A stretch of 64,000 nucleotides of DNA from Hyphomicrobiales bacterium (lineage in GTDB: Bacteria > Pseudomonadota > Alphaproteobacteria > Rhizobiales > Rhizobiaceae), in NCBI GenBank assembly GCA_900470965.1, contig UCCS01000006.1:62001-126000 (forward strand), written 5' to 3'. The notes below the pieces were generated by a model, which was not told the DNA's origin, ran no database searches, and saw nothing but the letters and a program-made list of their open reading frames with translations. The translations under genes and the position numbers were made by a program. Below are positions 54,945 through 63,860 of this stretch, one piece after another; within the stretch, counting starts at the first letter, position 1, and the number at the start of each line of letters is the position of its first letter.

Positions 54945-55094
54945 TCAACGCTTTCCTTGCCGGATTCGGCCGGGATGGGGTGGCTATTTACGCGATTTTA
55001 GGTTAGTGCCGCCCCGAAGAAAAAACATTTTGCGTCTTCAGGGCCATTCTGACTGTCCTCTACGACGCCGAAAGCCGACTTACAAGGAAGTCTT

Positions 55095-55664
55095 ATGGTC
55101 AAGGTCATCGCCTCTTCGGTCCGCAAGGGCAACGTTCTCGATGTCGACGGCAAGCTCTACGTCGTTCTCACGGCTCAGAATTTCCACCCGGGCAAGGGCA
55201 CGCCGGTTACCCAGGTCGACATGCGCCGCATCGTTGACGGCGTGAAGGTTTCCGAGCGTTGGCGCACCACCGAGCAGGTCGAGCGCGCCTTCGTCGAAGA
55301 TGTGAACTTCCAGTACCTTTATGAAGACGGCGAAGGCTTCCACTTCATGAACCCGGCCACCTATGATCAGGTCGTCGTCGACGTTGACACCATGGGCGAC
55401 CAGAAGGCCTTCCTCCAGGAAGGCATGACCTGCATCCTGTCGATCCACGAAGGTATTCCGCTGGCGCTCGAACTGCCGCGCCACGTCACCCTCGAGATCG
55501 TTGAGACCGAACCGGTCGTAAAGGGCCAGACGGCATCCTCCTCATACAAGCCGGCGATCCTGTCGAATGGCATCCGCACTTTGGTTCCGCCGCATATCGA
55601 TGCTGGCACCCGCGTCGTCATTGCAACGGAAGACAATTCCTACGTCGAGCGCGCCAAGAACTGA
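55095..55664 (+). CDS. efp: Translation elongation factor P
   Basis: EF-P relieves ribosome stalling at polyproline stretches. The 189-residue product has the modified residue Lys34 in [17 protein letters not shown], the site EpmA lysylates, and the C-terminal family pattern ([39 protein letters not shown]). It is divergent from epmA-epmB and followed by a terminator. Confidence 0.98.
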   Translation: MVKVIASSVRKGNVLDVDGKLYVVLTAQNFHPGKGTPVTQVDMRRIVDGVKVSERWRTTEQVERAFVEDVNFQYLYEDGEGFHFMNPATYDQVVVDVDTMGDQKAFLQEGMTCILSIHEGIPLALELPRHVTLEIVETEPVVKGQTASSSYKPAILSNGIRTLVPPHIDAGTRVVIATEDNSYVERAKN

Positions 55665-55688
55665 TTGCATCAGTTTCCAGACATTCGG

Positions 55689-55723
55689 ACGGCCTGAAGC
55701 AACCGCTTCGGGCCGTTTTCATT
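55689..55723 (+). terminator. Rho-independent terminator of efp
   Basis: A 12-bp stem ACGGCCTGAAGC/GCTTCGGGCCGT with one G-T pair and an AACC loop, followed by TTTCATTT, starts 25 bases after the efp stop. Confidence 0.85.
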
Positions 55724-55793
55724 TGATCGGAAATACTCATTCGCTTCCGGCAGCGCCAATAGACAAAGACCGGCAAAAACGCCGGCCTCCTAC

Positions 55794-56522
55794 TCAGAGA
55801 TGCGGGTTACGCGGCCGGTATTTCTTCACCAGCTTCTGATTGATTTCTGCAGCGCCCGGCATGTTGGCGCTGAGGTAAACAGGCGCATCGCCCGATTTCG
55901 AAAGCTCGGAGGCGACATCCGCAAAGATGGCATTGATGACGGTGACGCCCACAGCCGTCGAGACCGGCCCGACCCGAAGGCCCGTGCCATCGAGATCAAG
56001 AACGGCGTCACCCGGCGGCAGCCCGTTATCCAGCACCACGTCGGCCACATCGGCAAGCCGCCGGCGCCCATTGGCTATCGCCGTCGAATAGGCGGTCGAG
56101 GTGATGGCAATCACCTTGGCGCCGATCTCGCGCGCGTAGTCGGCCGCCTCGATCGGCGCGGCATTCACGCCTGAATTGGAGGCGATGATGATCACATCAC
56201 CCGGCTGCATGCCGTAACGCTCCAGCATTGGCCGCACCAGCCCTTGGGTGCGCTCATAGACCGAGCTGATGACCGCACCCTCATGCAGCATGGCCGAGCC
56301 GACGAGAACGGGCACGGTAAAGGCAAGTCCGCCGGCACGGTAATGCACCTCTTCCGCCAGCATATGCGAATGGCCGGTTCCGAAGACATAGACACGCTTG
56401 TCGCCACGGGCAGCCTCAAGGATCGCGGCGGCGGCCTGCGCCATTGGTTCGGCCAGTGCCCGCTTCAACTCTTCCAGCCGGCCGATCAGATTGGAGAAAT
56501 ACGCGTCCGTGATGTCACTCAT
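55794..56522 (-). CDS. SIS-domain protein (UPF0309 type)
   Basis: The 242-residue protein has one sugar-isomerase (SIS) domain: [20 protein letters not shown], the phosphosugar-binding [20 protein letters not shown] and [15 protein letters not shown]0309 members are often next to amino-sugar genes; their exact reaction is unknown. It is last in the N-acetylglucosamine operon, 13 bases after nagA, so an amino-sugar phosphate is the likely ligand. Confidence 0.9.
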   Translation of the reverse strand: MSDITDAYFSNLIGRLEELKRALAEPMAQAAAAILEAARGDKRVYVFGTGHSHMLAEEVHYRAGGLAFTVPVLVGSAMLHEGAVISSVYERTQGLVRPMLERYGMQPGDVIIIASNSGVNAAPIEAADYAREIGAKVIAITSTAYSTAIANGRRRLADVADVVLDNGLPPGDAVLDLDGTGLRVGPVSTAVGVTVINAIFADVASELSKSGDAPVYLSANMPGAAEINQKLVKKYRPRNPHL

Positions 56523-56535
56523 CCGCCGCTCTCCT

Positions 56536-57687
56536 TCAAGCCGCTTCGCCGTTTAGCCAGGTCGCCGTCACTTCGATTGCATCGGTGAAATGCACGAGAT
56601 CGGCGCGCGCGCCTGGCGAAAGGTGGCCGCGATCGGCAAGCCGAAGGAAACGCGCCGGATAGAGCGTTGCCATCCTGAGTGCCTCGGCAAGCGTCAGTTC
56701 CAGATAGGTGACGCCGTAGCGGATCGTTGAAGCCATGTCGACATCCGAACCCGCTAGCGTGCCGTCCGAAAGGACCAGTTTCGAACAGAAGCCGCCCCTT
56801 TCGCGCCGCACGGTGCGGCCGTTCAGCGTGAACGTATCCATCTGCGAGCCGACCAGCGACATGGCGTCGGTCACAAAGAAAAGCTTGCCCTCGCCGCGCT
56901 TGGCACGCAGCGCCGTGCGCAGCGCCTTCGGATCAACGTGGTGGCCATCGGCGATGATGCCGCACCAGACGGCCGGATGGTCGATCGCAGCACCCACGAG
57001 CCCCGGCGCGCGGTGCGCCAGCTGGCTCATGGCGTTAAAGAGATGCGTCACACCGCGAGCCCCGGCATCGAAGCGGGCTTCCGCCGCCTCACTGGTGCTG
57101 TCGGAATGACCGATACTGACGATGACACCCGATTCGCTCAGTTCACGCACCTGCGAAACTGTCACCTGCTCCGCCGCCATGGTGACGAGCAGCGTGCCGA
57201 TCGCCTCGCGCGCGGCGATAAAGCCCTTGACGTCCTTGTCCTCGACCGGACGCATCAGCTCGGCGAGATGCGCACCCTTGCGCGCCGGCGCCAGATGCGG
57301 ACCTTCCAGATGCAGGCCGGCAACACCACGGTTGGTCTTCACCGCGACTTTCGCCGCCTCGATCGCGGCGGTCGTCGCTTCTGCCGTATCGGTGATCAGC
57401 GTCGGCAGCAGCGCCGTCGTTCCATACGGCCGATGCCCATCGGCGATCATGTACATCGAGTTCGGCGACGGCTCGTCGTTCAGCATGCGGCCGCCACCGC
57501 CATTGACCTGCGCATCGATGAAGCCGGCAGACAGCACGCCTCCATCAAGTGTCACGACCTCGCCCTTGGGCAGATCATTCAGGCCGACGATCGCCTCGAT
57601 TCGTCCGTCCTTGACGATCAGCGCCCGTTCGTCATGGAAACGTTCGCCATCGAAGATACGCGCGCCGGTGAAGATCTTGCGGGTCAT
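56536..57687 (-). CDS. nagA: N-acetylglucosamine-6-phosphate deacetylase
   Basis: Removes acetate from GlcNAc-6-phosphate. The 383-residue amidohydrolase has [17 protein letters not shown], the metal-binding [31 protein letters not shown] and the catalytic Asp region [16 protein letters not shown]. It overlaps the SIS deaminase gene upstream by one base (57687), pointing to coupled translation. Confidence 0.95.
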   Translation of the reverse strand: MTRKIFTGARIFDGERFHDERALIVKDGRIEAIVGLNDLPKGEVVTLDGGVLSAGFIDAQVNGGGGRMLNDEPSPNSMYMIADGHRPYGTTALLPTLITDTAEATTAAIEAAKVAVKTNRGVAGLHLEGPHLAPARKGAHLAELMRPVEDKDVKGFIAAREAIGTLLVTMAAEQVTVSQVRELSESGVIVSIGHSDSTSEAAEARFDAGARGVTHLFNAMSQLAHRAPGLVGAAIDHPAVWCGIIADGHHVDPKALRTALRAKRGEGKLFFVTDAMSLVGSQMDTFTLNGRTVRRERGGFCSKLVLSDGTLAGSDVDMASTIRYGVTYLELTLAEALRMATLYPARFLRLADRGHLSPGARADLVHFTDAIEVTATWLNGEAA

Positions 57688-58718
57688 CAGACGGTCTCCG
57701 TCACCTTGAGAAGGTTGGCCGGCTTGTCCGGATCAAAGCCCTTTCGGCGGGTGACGGACTCGATCAGGCGATAGTAGACGAGCAGCGAAACCAGGGGATC
57801 GACAAGACCGTTGCCGGTCGTCGGAACCTGCAGATTGACGCTGGCGAGCGGCTTCGTCGAGAAGGGCACGGTGGTAGCGCCAAGCTTCTGCAGGCGCTCC
57901 AGTGCCTTTACATTGTTGTCGTAGGCGGCATCTTCAGGCACAAAACCGATGATCGGGAAGCCCGGCTGTACGAGGCGCATCGGGCCGTGCATCAGTTCCG
58001 CAAGAGAGAAGGCCTCCGCGTGAAGACCAGCCGTCTCCTTGGCCTTCAGTGCCGCCTCGAGAGCGATAGCGAAAGCCGTGCCGCGGCCGCCGGTATAAAG
58101 CGAGGCGGCGTTGAACAGCACATCCTCGGCTGCCTTGGTTTCGATGCCGGACGTCGCGGAAAGAGCGGCCGGAAGCTTCTCGAGCGCCGCCTGCAGATCG
58201 GCCTTGCCGCTGATCGCAGCCGTCACGCCAGCGAGGGCGGCAACAGATGCGATGAAGGATTTGGTCGCCGCAACGCTCTTTTCAGCACCGGCATTGAGGC
58301 CAAGAACGAGATCGGCCTGCTTGGCGAGCGGGCTGTCAGTGACGTTGACGACGGCAATCGTCGTCGCCCCGCCCTTCTTGGCCGCCTCCTGCAGCGCCAC
58401 GATGTCAGGGCTCGCGCCCGACTGTGAAACGGTGAAATGGATGCCGCCCTTCAGATGCAGGGAGGCACCATAAACGGAAGCAATAGACGGCCCAATCGAG
58501 GCGACCGGCACGCCGCAGGTAATCTCGAACAGATATTTGAAGAAGGTCGCAGCATGGTCGGAAGAGCCGCGCGCCGCTGTCGTGACGACGCTCGGGCGGG
58601 CGGACGAGAACAGCCGAGCGATTTCTGCGAAGACCGGCTTTTCTTTTTCGAGCAGGGTAGCGACCACTTCGGGCGATTGGCCCGCCTCCTGCAGCATCAA
58701 CGACTGGTTCTCACTCAT
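57687..58718 (-). CDS. Glucosamine-6-phosphate deaminase, SIS type (NagB-II/AgaS-like)
   Basis: The 343-residue protein has two SIS domains like the C-terminal half of GlmS but no glutamine amidotransferase domain, which is the NagB-II layout. Motifs are VTTAARGSSDHAATFFKYLF, HFTVSQSGASPDIVALQEAA, and EKSVAATKSFIASVAALAG. With nagA it would turn GlcNAc-6-P into fructose-6-P. Its start overlaps the regulator's stop by 4 bases (58715-58718). Confidence 0.92.
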   Translation of the reverse strand: MSENQSLMLQEAGQSPEVVATLLEKEKPVFAEIARLFSSARPSVVTTAARGSSDHAATFFKYLFEITCGVPVASIGPSIASVYGASLHLKGGIHFTVSQSGASPDIVALQEAAKKGGATTIAVVNVTDSPLAKQADLVLGLNAGAEKSVAATKSFIASVAALAGVTAAISGKADLQAALEKLPAALSATSGIETKAAEDVLFNAASLYTGGRGTAFAIALEAALKAKETAGLHAEAFSLAELMHGPMRLVQPGFPIIGFVPEDAAYDNNVKALERLQKLGATTVPFSTKPLASVNLQVPTTGNGLVDPLVSLLVYYRLIESVTRRKGFDPDKPANLLKVTETV

Positions 58719-59488
58719 AGGTCATCTCCAATTCTCAGTTCGGCGACGAAATCATAGGCGTCACCACGATAATGCGAGCGGGTGTATTCAACGACGCGCT
58801 GGTCTTCCAGGCGTGAAACGCGTTCGATCAGAAGCGCCGGCGCACCGGCCTTGACATCGAGGATAGCCGCCGATGAAGGATCGAGCGTGACGGCGGTCAG
58901 CCGCTGCATGGCGCGCACCGGCTTGTGGCCGCTCTGGGCGAGCGCATCATAGAGCGAGCCTTCACCGCCGGCATCCTCGCCGAGAAACTTGACCGGCACG
59001 ACCGCGCGTTCGATGGCGAGGGGCAGCCCGTCAGCCAGACGAAGGCGGTCGAGCCGCAGCACGGGCTCATCGACACCGAGGCCGAGCAGGAAGGATTCTT
59101 CGGGAGACGGATTGTTGATGGTACGCGACAGGATCTTCGCCGCCGGCGAGCGTCCGCGCGAGCGCATGTCCGCCGAGAAGGAGGAAAGCCGCCATAGCGA
59201 CTGCTCCATGCGCTCCACCTTGCTTGAAACGAAGGTGCCGCTGCCGTGGCGCGATTCCAGCGCACCCGATGTCATGAGATCGCGATAGGCTGTCCGAACC
59301 GTCACGCGACCAAGCTTCAGGGCTTCCGCCAGATCGCGTTCGCCGGGCAGCGTTGTTCCGGGCTTCAGCAGACCTTCCTGAATGAGGCCCGTGAGCGCCT
59401 GCGCCAGCCGCTTGTAAAGCGGCCCCGTTGCCGCCTCATCGCGCAGCCCACGACCATTCAGTTCCGCTATCAGACTGGTTCTATCCAT
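58715..59488 (-). CDS. GntR-family regulator with UTRA domain (NagR-like)
   Basis: The 257-residue regulator has an N-terminal winged helix (TTLPGERDLAEALKLGRVTV, then RTAYRDLMTSGALESRHGSG) and a C-terminal UTRA effector domain (~85-250; LDRLRLADGLPLAIERAVVP). I use the ATG at 59488, since a longer frame runs through the operator. It is first in the nag operon and probably responds to an amino-sugar phosphate. Repeats around its start suggest autorepression. Confidence 0.93.
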   Translation of the reverse strand: MDRTSLIAELNGRGLRDEAATGPLYKRLAQALTGLIQEGLLKPGTTLPGERDLAEALKLGRVTVRTAYRDLMTSGALESRHGSGTFVSSKVERMEQSLWRLSSFSADMRSRGRSPAAKILSRTINNPSPEESFLLGLGVDEPVLRLDRLRLADGLPLAIERAVVPVKFLGEDAGGEGSLYDALAQSGHKPVRAMQRLTAVTLDPSSAAILDVKAGAPALLIERVSRLEDQRVVEYTRSHYRGDAYDFVAELRIGDDL

Positions 59489-59516
59489 GGACGCATAATA
59501 GAACCTATTTAGAACC
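59477..59516. promoter_or_regulatory. Candidate operator of the nag operon
   Basis: GGTTCTAT (59477-59484) and ATAGAACC (59498-59505) form an 8-bp inverted repeat 13 bases apart that spans the regulator's start codon. A third AGAACC lies at 59511-59516. Confidence 0.5.
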
Positions 59517-59545
59517 AATCGGCAAGTCGGATTCGCTTCACCAAA

Positions 59546-59578
59546 AAGAAAAACCCTCGCGGGACACCGCGAGGGTTT
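59546..59578 (-). terminator. Rho-independent terminator of galM
   Basis: A perfect 12-bp stem AAACCCTCGCGG/CCGCGAGGGTTT (59551-59562 with 59567-59578) with loop GACA is followed on the minus strand by TTCTTTTTGG. It lies 26 bases after the galM stop. Confidence 0.88.
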
Positions 59579-59604
59579 TCATTGATCCTGACGGATGGGT
59601 GATC

Positions 59605-60627
59605 TCAGTTCTTCGTGAAGATGTAATCCGTTTCCTGCCGCAGCACCTCCCCTGGACGCAGAACCGCGTTCGGAAAGCCTGCATGATTGATGGCGTCGGG
59701 CCAGATCTGCGTTTCCAGGCAGAAGCCTGCGAATGGCGCATACTTGCGGCCACCGAGACCCGGCACCGGCACGCCGAGCTTGAAGCCGGCATAGAACTGT
59801 ACGCCAGGCTCGGTCGTGCGCACTTCCAGCGAGACGCCGGAATGCAGGCTGCGGGCAAGTACGACGGAGCGCTTGGCCGTGCGCTCGCTCGAGAAGCAAA
59901 AATTATGATCGTAGAGCGCCTGCTCCTGACCGGCGAAACGCTTCATCGGCGCCATCGCGCGGAAATCGAACGCGGTGCCTTCGATAGAGCGGATCTCGCC
60001 GGTCGGTATCTGCTTCTCATTGGTCGGCAGATAGTGGTCGGCAGCGATCATGATGTCGTGCGCCAGCGCATCCTCCCGGCCATCGAGATTGAAATAGGAG
60101 TGCTGGCAGACATTGGCGATCGTCGGCTGGTCCGTCGTCGTCTCGTAGTTGACGGAAAGCTCGCCATTGCCATGCACGCGATAGGTCGCCTGGATCGTGC
60201 AGTTGCCGGGATAACCGGCGCGGCCATCGGGATCGACGATCTTCAGCACGACACGGTCGGTCTCGTGCTCGACGATCGTCCAAACGAGCGTACCGATATT
60301 GTTACTGCCGCCATGAAGATGCGTGACACCCTTCTCGTTCAGTTCGAGCTGGTAGTCCTTGCCGTCGAGCGTGAACTTGCCGTCGCCGATGCGGTTGGCA
60401 CAGCGTCCCGGTGTCGCGCCGAAGAAAGGCGAATGCGCGAGGTAGCTGCCTAAATCCTCGAAGCCGAGCACCAGCGGGGCATTATGGCCCTCGAGGCTGA
60501 TATCCTGGATTACTGCGCCCCAGCTCAATACCTTGACCGTCAGTCCGCCGCCGCGGATGACGACGCGATGGACGGTCTCCCCGTCCTTCGTCTGTCCGAA
60601 AACTTCCCGTTCCAACTTGTCCGTCAT
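59605..60627 (-). CDS. galM: Aldose 1-epimerase (galactose mutarotase)
   Basis: Interconverts alpha and beta anomers of free aldoses. The 340-residue beta-sandwich protein has GATPGRCANRIGDGKFTLDG, HLHGGSNNIGTLVW with the first catalytic His, CQHSYFNLDGREDALAHDI with the second, and the C-terminal Glu in FAGFCLETQIWPDAINHAGF. It is a single gene between metA and the nag regulator with its own terminator. Confidence 0.95.
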   Translation of the reverse strand: MTDKLEREVFGQTKDGETVHRVVIRGGGLTVKVLSWGAVIQDISLEGHNAPLVLGFEDLGSYLAHSPFFGATPGRCANRIGDGKFTLDGKDYQLELNEKGVTHLHGGSNNIGTLVWTIVEHETDRVVLKIVDPDGRAGYPGNCTIQATYRVHGNGELSVNYETTTDQPTIANVCQHSYFNLDGREDALAHDIMIAADHYLPTNEKQIPTGEIRSIEGTAFDFRAMAPMKRFAGQEQALYDHNFCFSSERTAKRSVVLARSLHSGVSLEVRTTEPGVQFYAGFKLGVPVPGLGGRKYAPFAGFCLETQIWPDAINHAGFPNAVLRPGEVLRQETDYIFTKN

Positions 60628-60767
60628 GATCGACGCTTACTCCATCCCTAGAATTCAGGAACCGGAACCTGCCCCCATTCGCCGCAAACCGCAACCGGGC
60701 AGGGCCGGAAAACAAAATGCCGTCGCAGAAATGCGACCGCATCATTTCTAAACTGGACCGGTGGCGC

Positions 60768-61691
60768 TCAGATGTCCGAGCCGATCTCTTCGATATCGTA
60801 GGGCGTCGTCTGGTAGATCTCATTGATCCAGTTGCCGAAAAGCAGATGCGCATGGCTGCGCCAGCGGTTCTGCGGCGCAAGCGCCGGATCGTTATGCGGG
60901 AAGTAGTTGTGCGGCATCTTGATCGGCACGCCAGCATTCACGTCGCGGAAATATTCGTCCGAAAGAGATGTGGAATCATATTCGACATGGTTGAAGATAT
61001 AAAGCCGCCGACCCTTCGGCTCGTGGACGAGACAGACGCCCATCTCACTCGATTCCATTAGGATCTCGAGGCCGTCGACCTTCTCGATGTCGGCCCGGCG
61101 CACCTCGGTCCAGCGCGACACCGGAACCTCGAAATTATCAGAGAAACCGTTGAGATAAACGGAAGAGGGTTTGAGATTACGGTGGCGGTAAACGCCGAAG
61201 GCCTTTTCCTTCAGTTCATACTTCGGCACGCCGTGGAAATGATAAATCCCCGCCATCGCACCCCAGCAGACATTCATGGTCGAATGGACGTTTGTCTGCG
61301 TCCAGTCGAAAATCTGCTGCATTTCCTTCCAATAGGTAACGTCCTCGTAAGGCAGCGTCTCGATCGGCGCGCCCGTGATGATGAAGCCGTCGAACTTGCG
61401 GTGCTTCACTTCCTCCCAGGTCTGGTAGAAGGCGAGCAGATGTTCTTCAGACGTGTTCTTAGCTTTGTGGTTGCCGACACGGATCAGCGAGAATTCCACC
61501 TGCAGCGGCGAAGCGCCCACCAGGCGCGCCATCTGCACTTCTGTCTTGATCTTGTTCGGCATGAGGTTGAGCAGCCCGATGTGCAAGGGGCGGATATCCT
61601 GGCGGATCGCCACCGTTTCGGTCATCACCCGCACGCCCTCGTTCACGAGGGTTTCGAAGGCAGGCAGCGTATCGGGGATCTTGATGGGCAT
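60768..61691 (-). CDS. metA: Homoserine O-acetyltransferase (MetA family)
   Basis: First committed step of methionine synthesis. Starting at the ATG at 61691 ([20 protein letters not shown]) gives 307 residues and puts the nucleophile at Cys142 ([10 protein letters not shown]), as in E. coli MetA. Residue 111 is Glu ([12 protein letters not shown]). In this family Glu111 is linked with acetyl-CoA and Gly111 with succinyl-CoA, so I call it acetyltransferase. The His of [17 protein letters not shown] is also seen. A SAM-II riboswitch lies in its leader. Confidence 0.95.
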   Translation of the reverse strand: MPIKIPDTLPAFETLVNEGVRVMTETVAIRQDIRPLHIGLLNLMPNKIKTEVQMARLVGASPLQVEFSLIRVGNHKAKNTSEEHLLAFYQTWEEVKHRKFDGFIITGAPIETLPYEDVTYWKEMQQIFDWTQTNVHSTMNVCWGAMAGIYHFHGVPKYELKEKAFGVYRHRNLKPSSVYLNGFSDNFEVPVSRWTEVRRADIEKVDGLEILMESSEMGVCLVHEPKGRRLYIFNHVEYDSTSLSDEYFRDVNAGVPIKMPHNYFPHNDPALAPQNRWRSHAHLLFGNWINEIYQTTPYDIEEIGSDI

Positions 61692-61756
61692 TGCGGTCAA
61701 CTCGATCAAAATAAAAAACCGGCGGCGAAAGAATCGCTACCGGTCCGCACGCGGCC

Positions 61757-61810
61757 CTTTAGCGATTTATTTAACGTGGCTGCAAGCCGGCCGGCCAAAT
61801 CACCACGAGG
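61757..61810 (-). ncRNA. SAM-II riboswitch (metA leader)
   Basis: The minus strand carries the SAM-II pattern: CTCGTGGTGATTTGGCCGG, then GGCTTGCAGCCACGTTAAA and TAAATCGCTAAAGGG, forming the compact pseudoknot. It ends 65 bases before the metA start. Binding of S-adenosylmethionine would hide the start region and lower metA expression. Confidence 0.92.
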
Positions 61811-61963
61811 CATCCTAATTAGCGCCAGTCGCGCTGCGAATCAACTGTCAATAGAGACAGCTGCACAAGCCATCACGCTTTCTTTATGGGTGGTGGAATC
61901 TGTTGATGGACCAGTAACGCCCCCATGTTATTAATGGTGTGATGGGCGATTTTGGAAAAAATA

Positions 61964-63805
61964 ATGAAAAATGACGTCAAAGGGGGGAAGGGCATCCAGA
62001 GTCAGGACCGGGTGGGGTATGATCTCAGCCTGACATATCGGCTTGGAGTGATGTTCTCCGCATTCTGGAATTCGCAGGTTCGCGGCAAGGTCGTGGGACT
62101 TGCGATCCTGCTTGTCGTCATCATCCTGATGACCGCCTATGGACAGGTGATCCTCAACGAATGGAACGCCCCTTTCTACGATTCCCTCGAGCGTCGTGAT
62201 CTCGGCGAGTTCTTCCGCCAGCTCGAAGTCTTCGCGATGATCGCCGGTGCGCTGTTGCTGCTCAACGTGTTGCAGGCATGGCTGAACCAGATGACCGCCC
62301 TCTACATGCGCGAAGGCCTCTCACGCGATCTCGTCGATCAGTGGCTGGAGCGCAAGCGCGCCCTCAAGCTCTCCACCATCGGCATCCTCGGCGTTAACCC
62401 GGACCAGCGTCTTCACGAAGATTCCCGCAATCTTGCCGAAAGCACCACCAACCTCGCTCTCGGCCTCCTGCAATCGACCATTCTGCTCGTCAGCTTCATC
62501 GGCGTCTTGTGGGAGCTTTCGAGCGGTTTCATATTCCATATCAGCGGCCACAGCTTCACCATCCCCGGCTACATGGTCTGGGCGGCGATCTTCTACGCCG
62601 CATCGGCCTCGCTATTGAGCCAGGTCGTTGGCCGCAAGCTCGTCAAGCTCAATGCCGACCGATTCTCGAAGGAAGCCGAACTGCGCTTTGCGCTAATGCA
62701 TGCCAACGAGAATATGCCGGCGATAACAGTGGCGCGTGGCGAAGAGAACGAGCGCAAACGCATCAACGGCGATATCAGCAACGTCCTTACCGTCATCAAG
62801 CGGCTCGCCATGGCCAATACCAACCTGACCTGGGTCTCGGCGGGTTATGGCTGGCTGGTTATCGTTATCCCGATCATTGTTGCAGCCCCCGCCTATTTCT
62901 CCGGCGGCCTCACATTCGGCCAGCTGATGATGTCGGTCGGCGCCTTCAACCAGGTCAATACGGCGCTGCGCTGGTATGTCGCCAACTTCGGCCCGATTGC
63001 CGAATGGCGCGCCACGCTGATGCGCGTCACCGATTTCCGCCAGGCGCTTCAGGAGATGGATGATGACTTCGATTTGAAGGACGCAATCGTCTACGAGGAA
63101 ACCGCGCCCGACAGGCTGACGCTGAAGGATATCGTCATCGTTGCCAAGCTTGGCGAGGATATAGACGATTGCGGCGGCTTCCAGATGCGCGAAACGGATG
63201 TGACGATCAGGGCCGGCGAAAAGGTCATGATCAACGGCGATCACAGCGTGAACCGCCGCCTGCTCTTCCAGGCCATGGCCGGCCTCTGGCCCTGCGGCAA
63301 AGGCACAATAGGCCTGCCGCCGATTGACGACATCCTGTTCATCCCCCAGGTTGCCTATGTGCCGGGTGGAACGCTGCGCGAGGCGATCGCATTCCCCCAA
63401 AAACCCGAAGCCTATGACACCGCGGCCATCGAAGCCGCACTTGAGGCTGCCGGCTTGCATTCCCTGGTCGCCCGCCTCGATAGCCGCGCGCGCTGGGACA
63501 AGCTTCTCGATGCCGATGAACAGAAGGCTATCGGCTTTGCCCGCCTGCTCCTCGTCAAGCCGCGCTGGGCCGTCTTCGACGAAGTGCTCGAAGGCATGGA
63601 GCCGGAATGGCAGCGCACTATGACGAAGCTGCTTACCACGATGCCGGACACCGGCATGATCTATATCGGCCGCTCGGAGACCTATCTGGAAGCGCTGCAT
63701 CCGCGCATACTGCATCTGCTGGCGCTGCCTTCGAAATCCGATGAAGAACCGGTAGCATCCGTCGCAGGATCAAGCGCCGCGACAGCTCGTGCCCCGGCGC
63801 TCTGA
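61964..63805 (+). CDS. SbmA/BacA-like ABC-type protein with degenerate ATPase domain (COG4178)
   Basis: The 613-residue protein has an SbmA/BacA-like membrane domain (~25-350; LNEWNAPFYDSLERRDLGEF, NPDQRLHEDSRNLAES) and a C-terminal ATPase domain (~380-585). The P-loop is broken: NGDHSVNRR at 424-432, where GxxxxGK[S/T] is expected, has Asn430, Arg431 and Arg432. The signature LSGGEQ is LLDADEQ, and the switch His is absent (MIYIGRSET). The Q-loop (FIPQVAYVPGGTLREAI) and Walker B (WAVFDEVLEG) remain. I use the ATG at 61964 rather than an upstream TTG. It may work on proton force like SbmA. A decayed relative lies at 14034-14530. Confidence 0.87.
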   Translation: MKNDVKGGKGIQSQDRVGYDLSLTYRLGVMFSAFWNSQVRGKVVGLAILLVVIILMTAYGQVILNEWNAPFYDSLERRDLGEFFRQLEVFAMIAGALLLLNVLQAWLNQMTALYMREGLSRDLVDQWLERKRALKLSTIGILGVNPDQRLHEDSRNLAESTTNLALGLLQSTILLVSFIGVLWELSSGFIFHISGHSFTIPGYMVWAAIFYAASASLLSQVVGRKLVKLNADRFSKEAELRFALMHANENMPAITVARGEENERKRINGDISNVLTVIKRLAMANTNLTWVSAGYGWLVIVIPIIVAAPAYFSGGLTFGQLMMSVGAFNQVNTALRWYVANFGPIAEWRATLMRVTDFRQALQEMDDDFDLKDAIVYEETAPDRLTLKDIVIVAKLGEDIDDCGGFQMRETDVTIRAGEKVMINGDHSVNRRLLFQAMAGLWPCGKGTIGLPPIDDILFIPQVAYVPGGTLREAIAFPQKPEAYDTAAIEAALEAAGLHSLVARLDSRARWDKLLDADEQKAIGFARLLLVKPRWAVFDEVLEGMEPEWQRTMTKLLTTMPDTGMIYIGRSETYLEALHPRILHLLALPSKSDEEPVASVAGSSAATARAPAL

Positions 63806-63806
63806 T

Positions 63807-63849
63807 CAATTCCAGTAGAAGAAGTGTGCGGCGGTTTGGCTGAAATTGC
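63807..63849. repeat. Dispersed intergenic palindrome, copy 3 (degraded)
   Basis: CAATTCCAG...GAAATTGC, similar to copies at 5846 and 42069 but with mismatches. It lies one base after the stop codon of the ABC-type gene and before a convergent gene. Confidence 0.65.
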
Positions 63850-63860
63850 TCCAGGAGAGC

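Noticed and set aside
55768..55786. GC-rich hairpin near the end of the nag operon
   Set aside because: The stem is short and imperfect and the T-run lies in the loop, so I do not call it a terminator.
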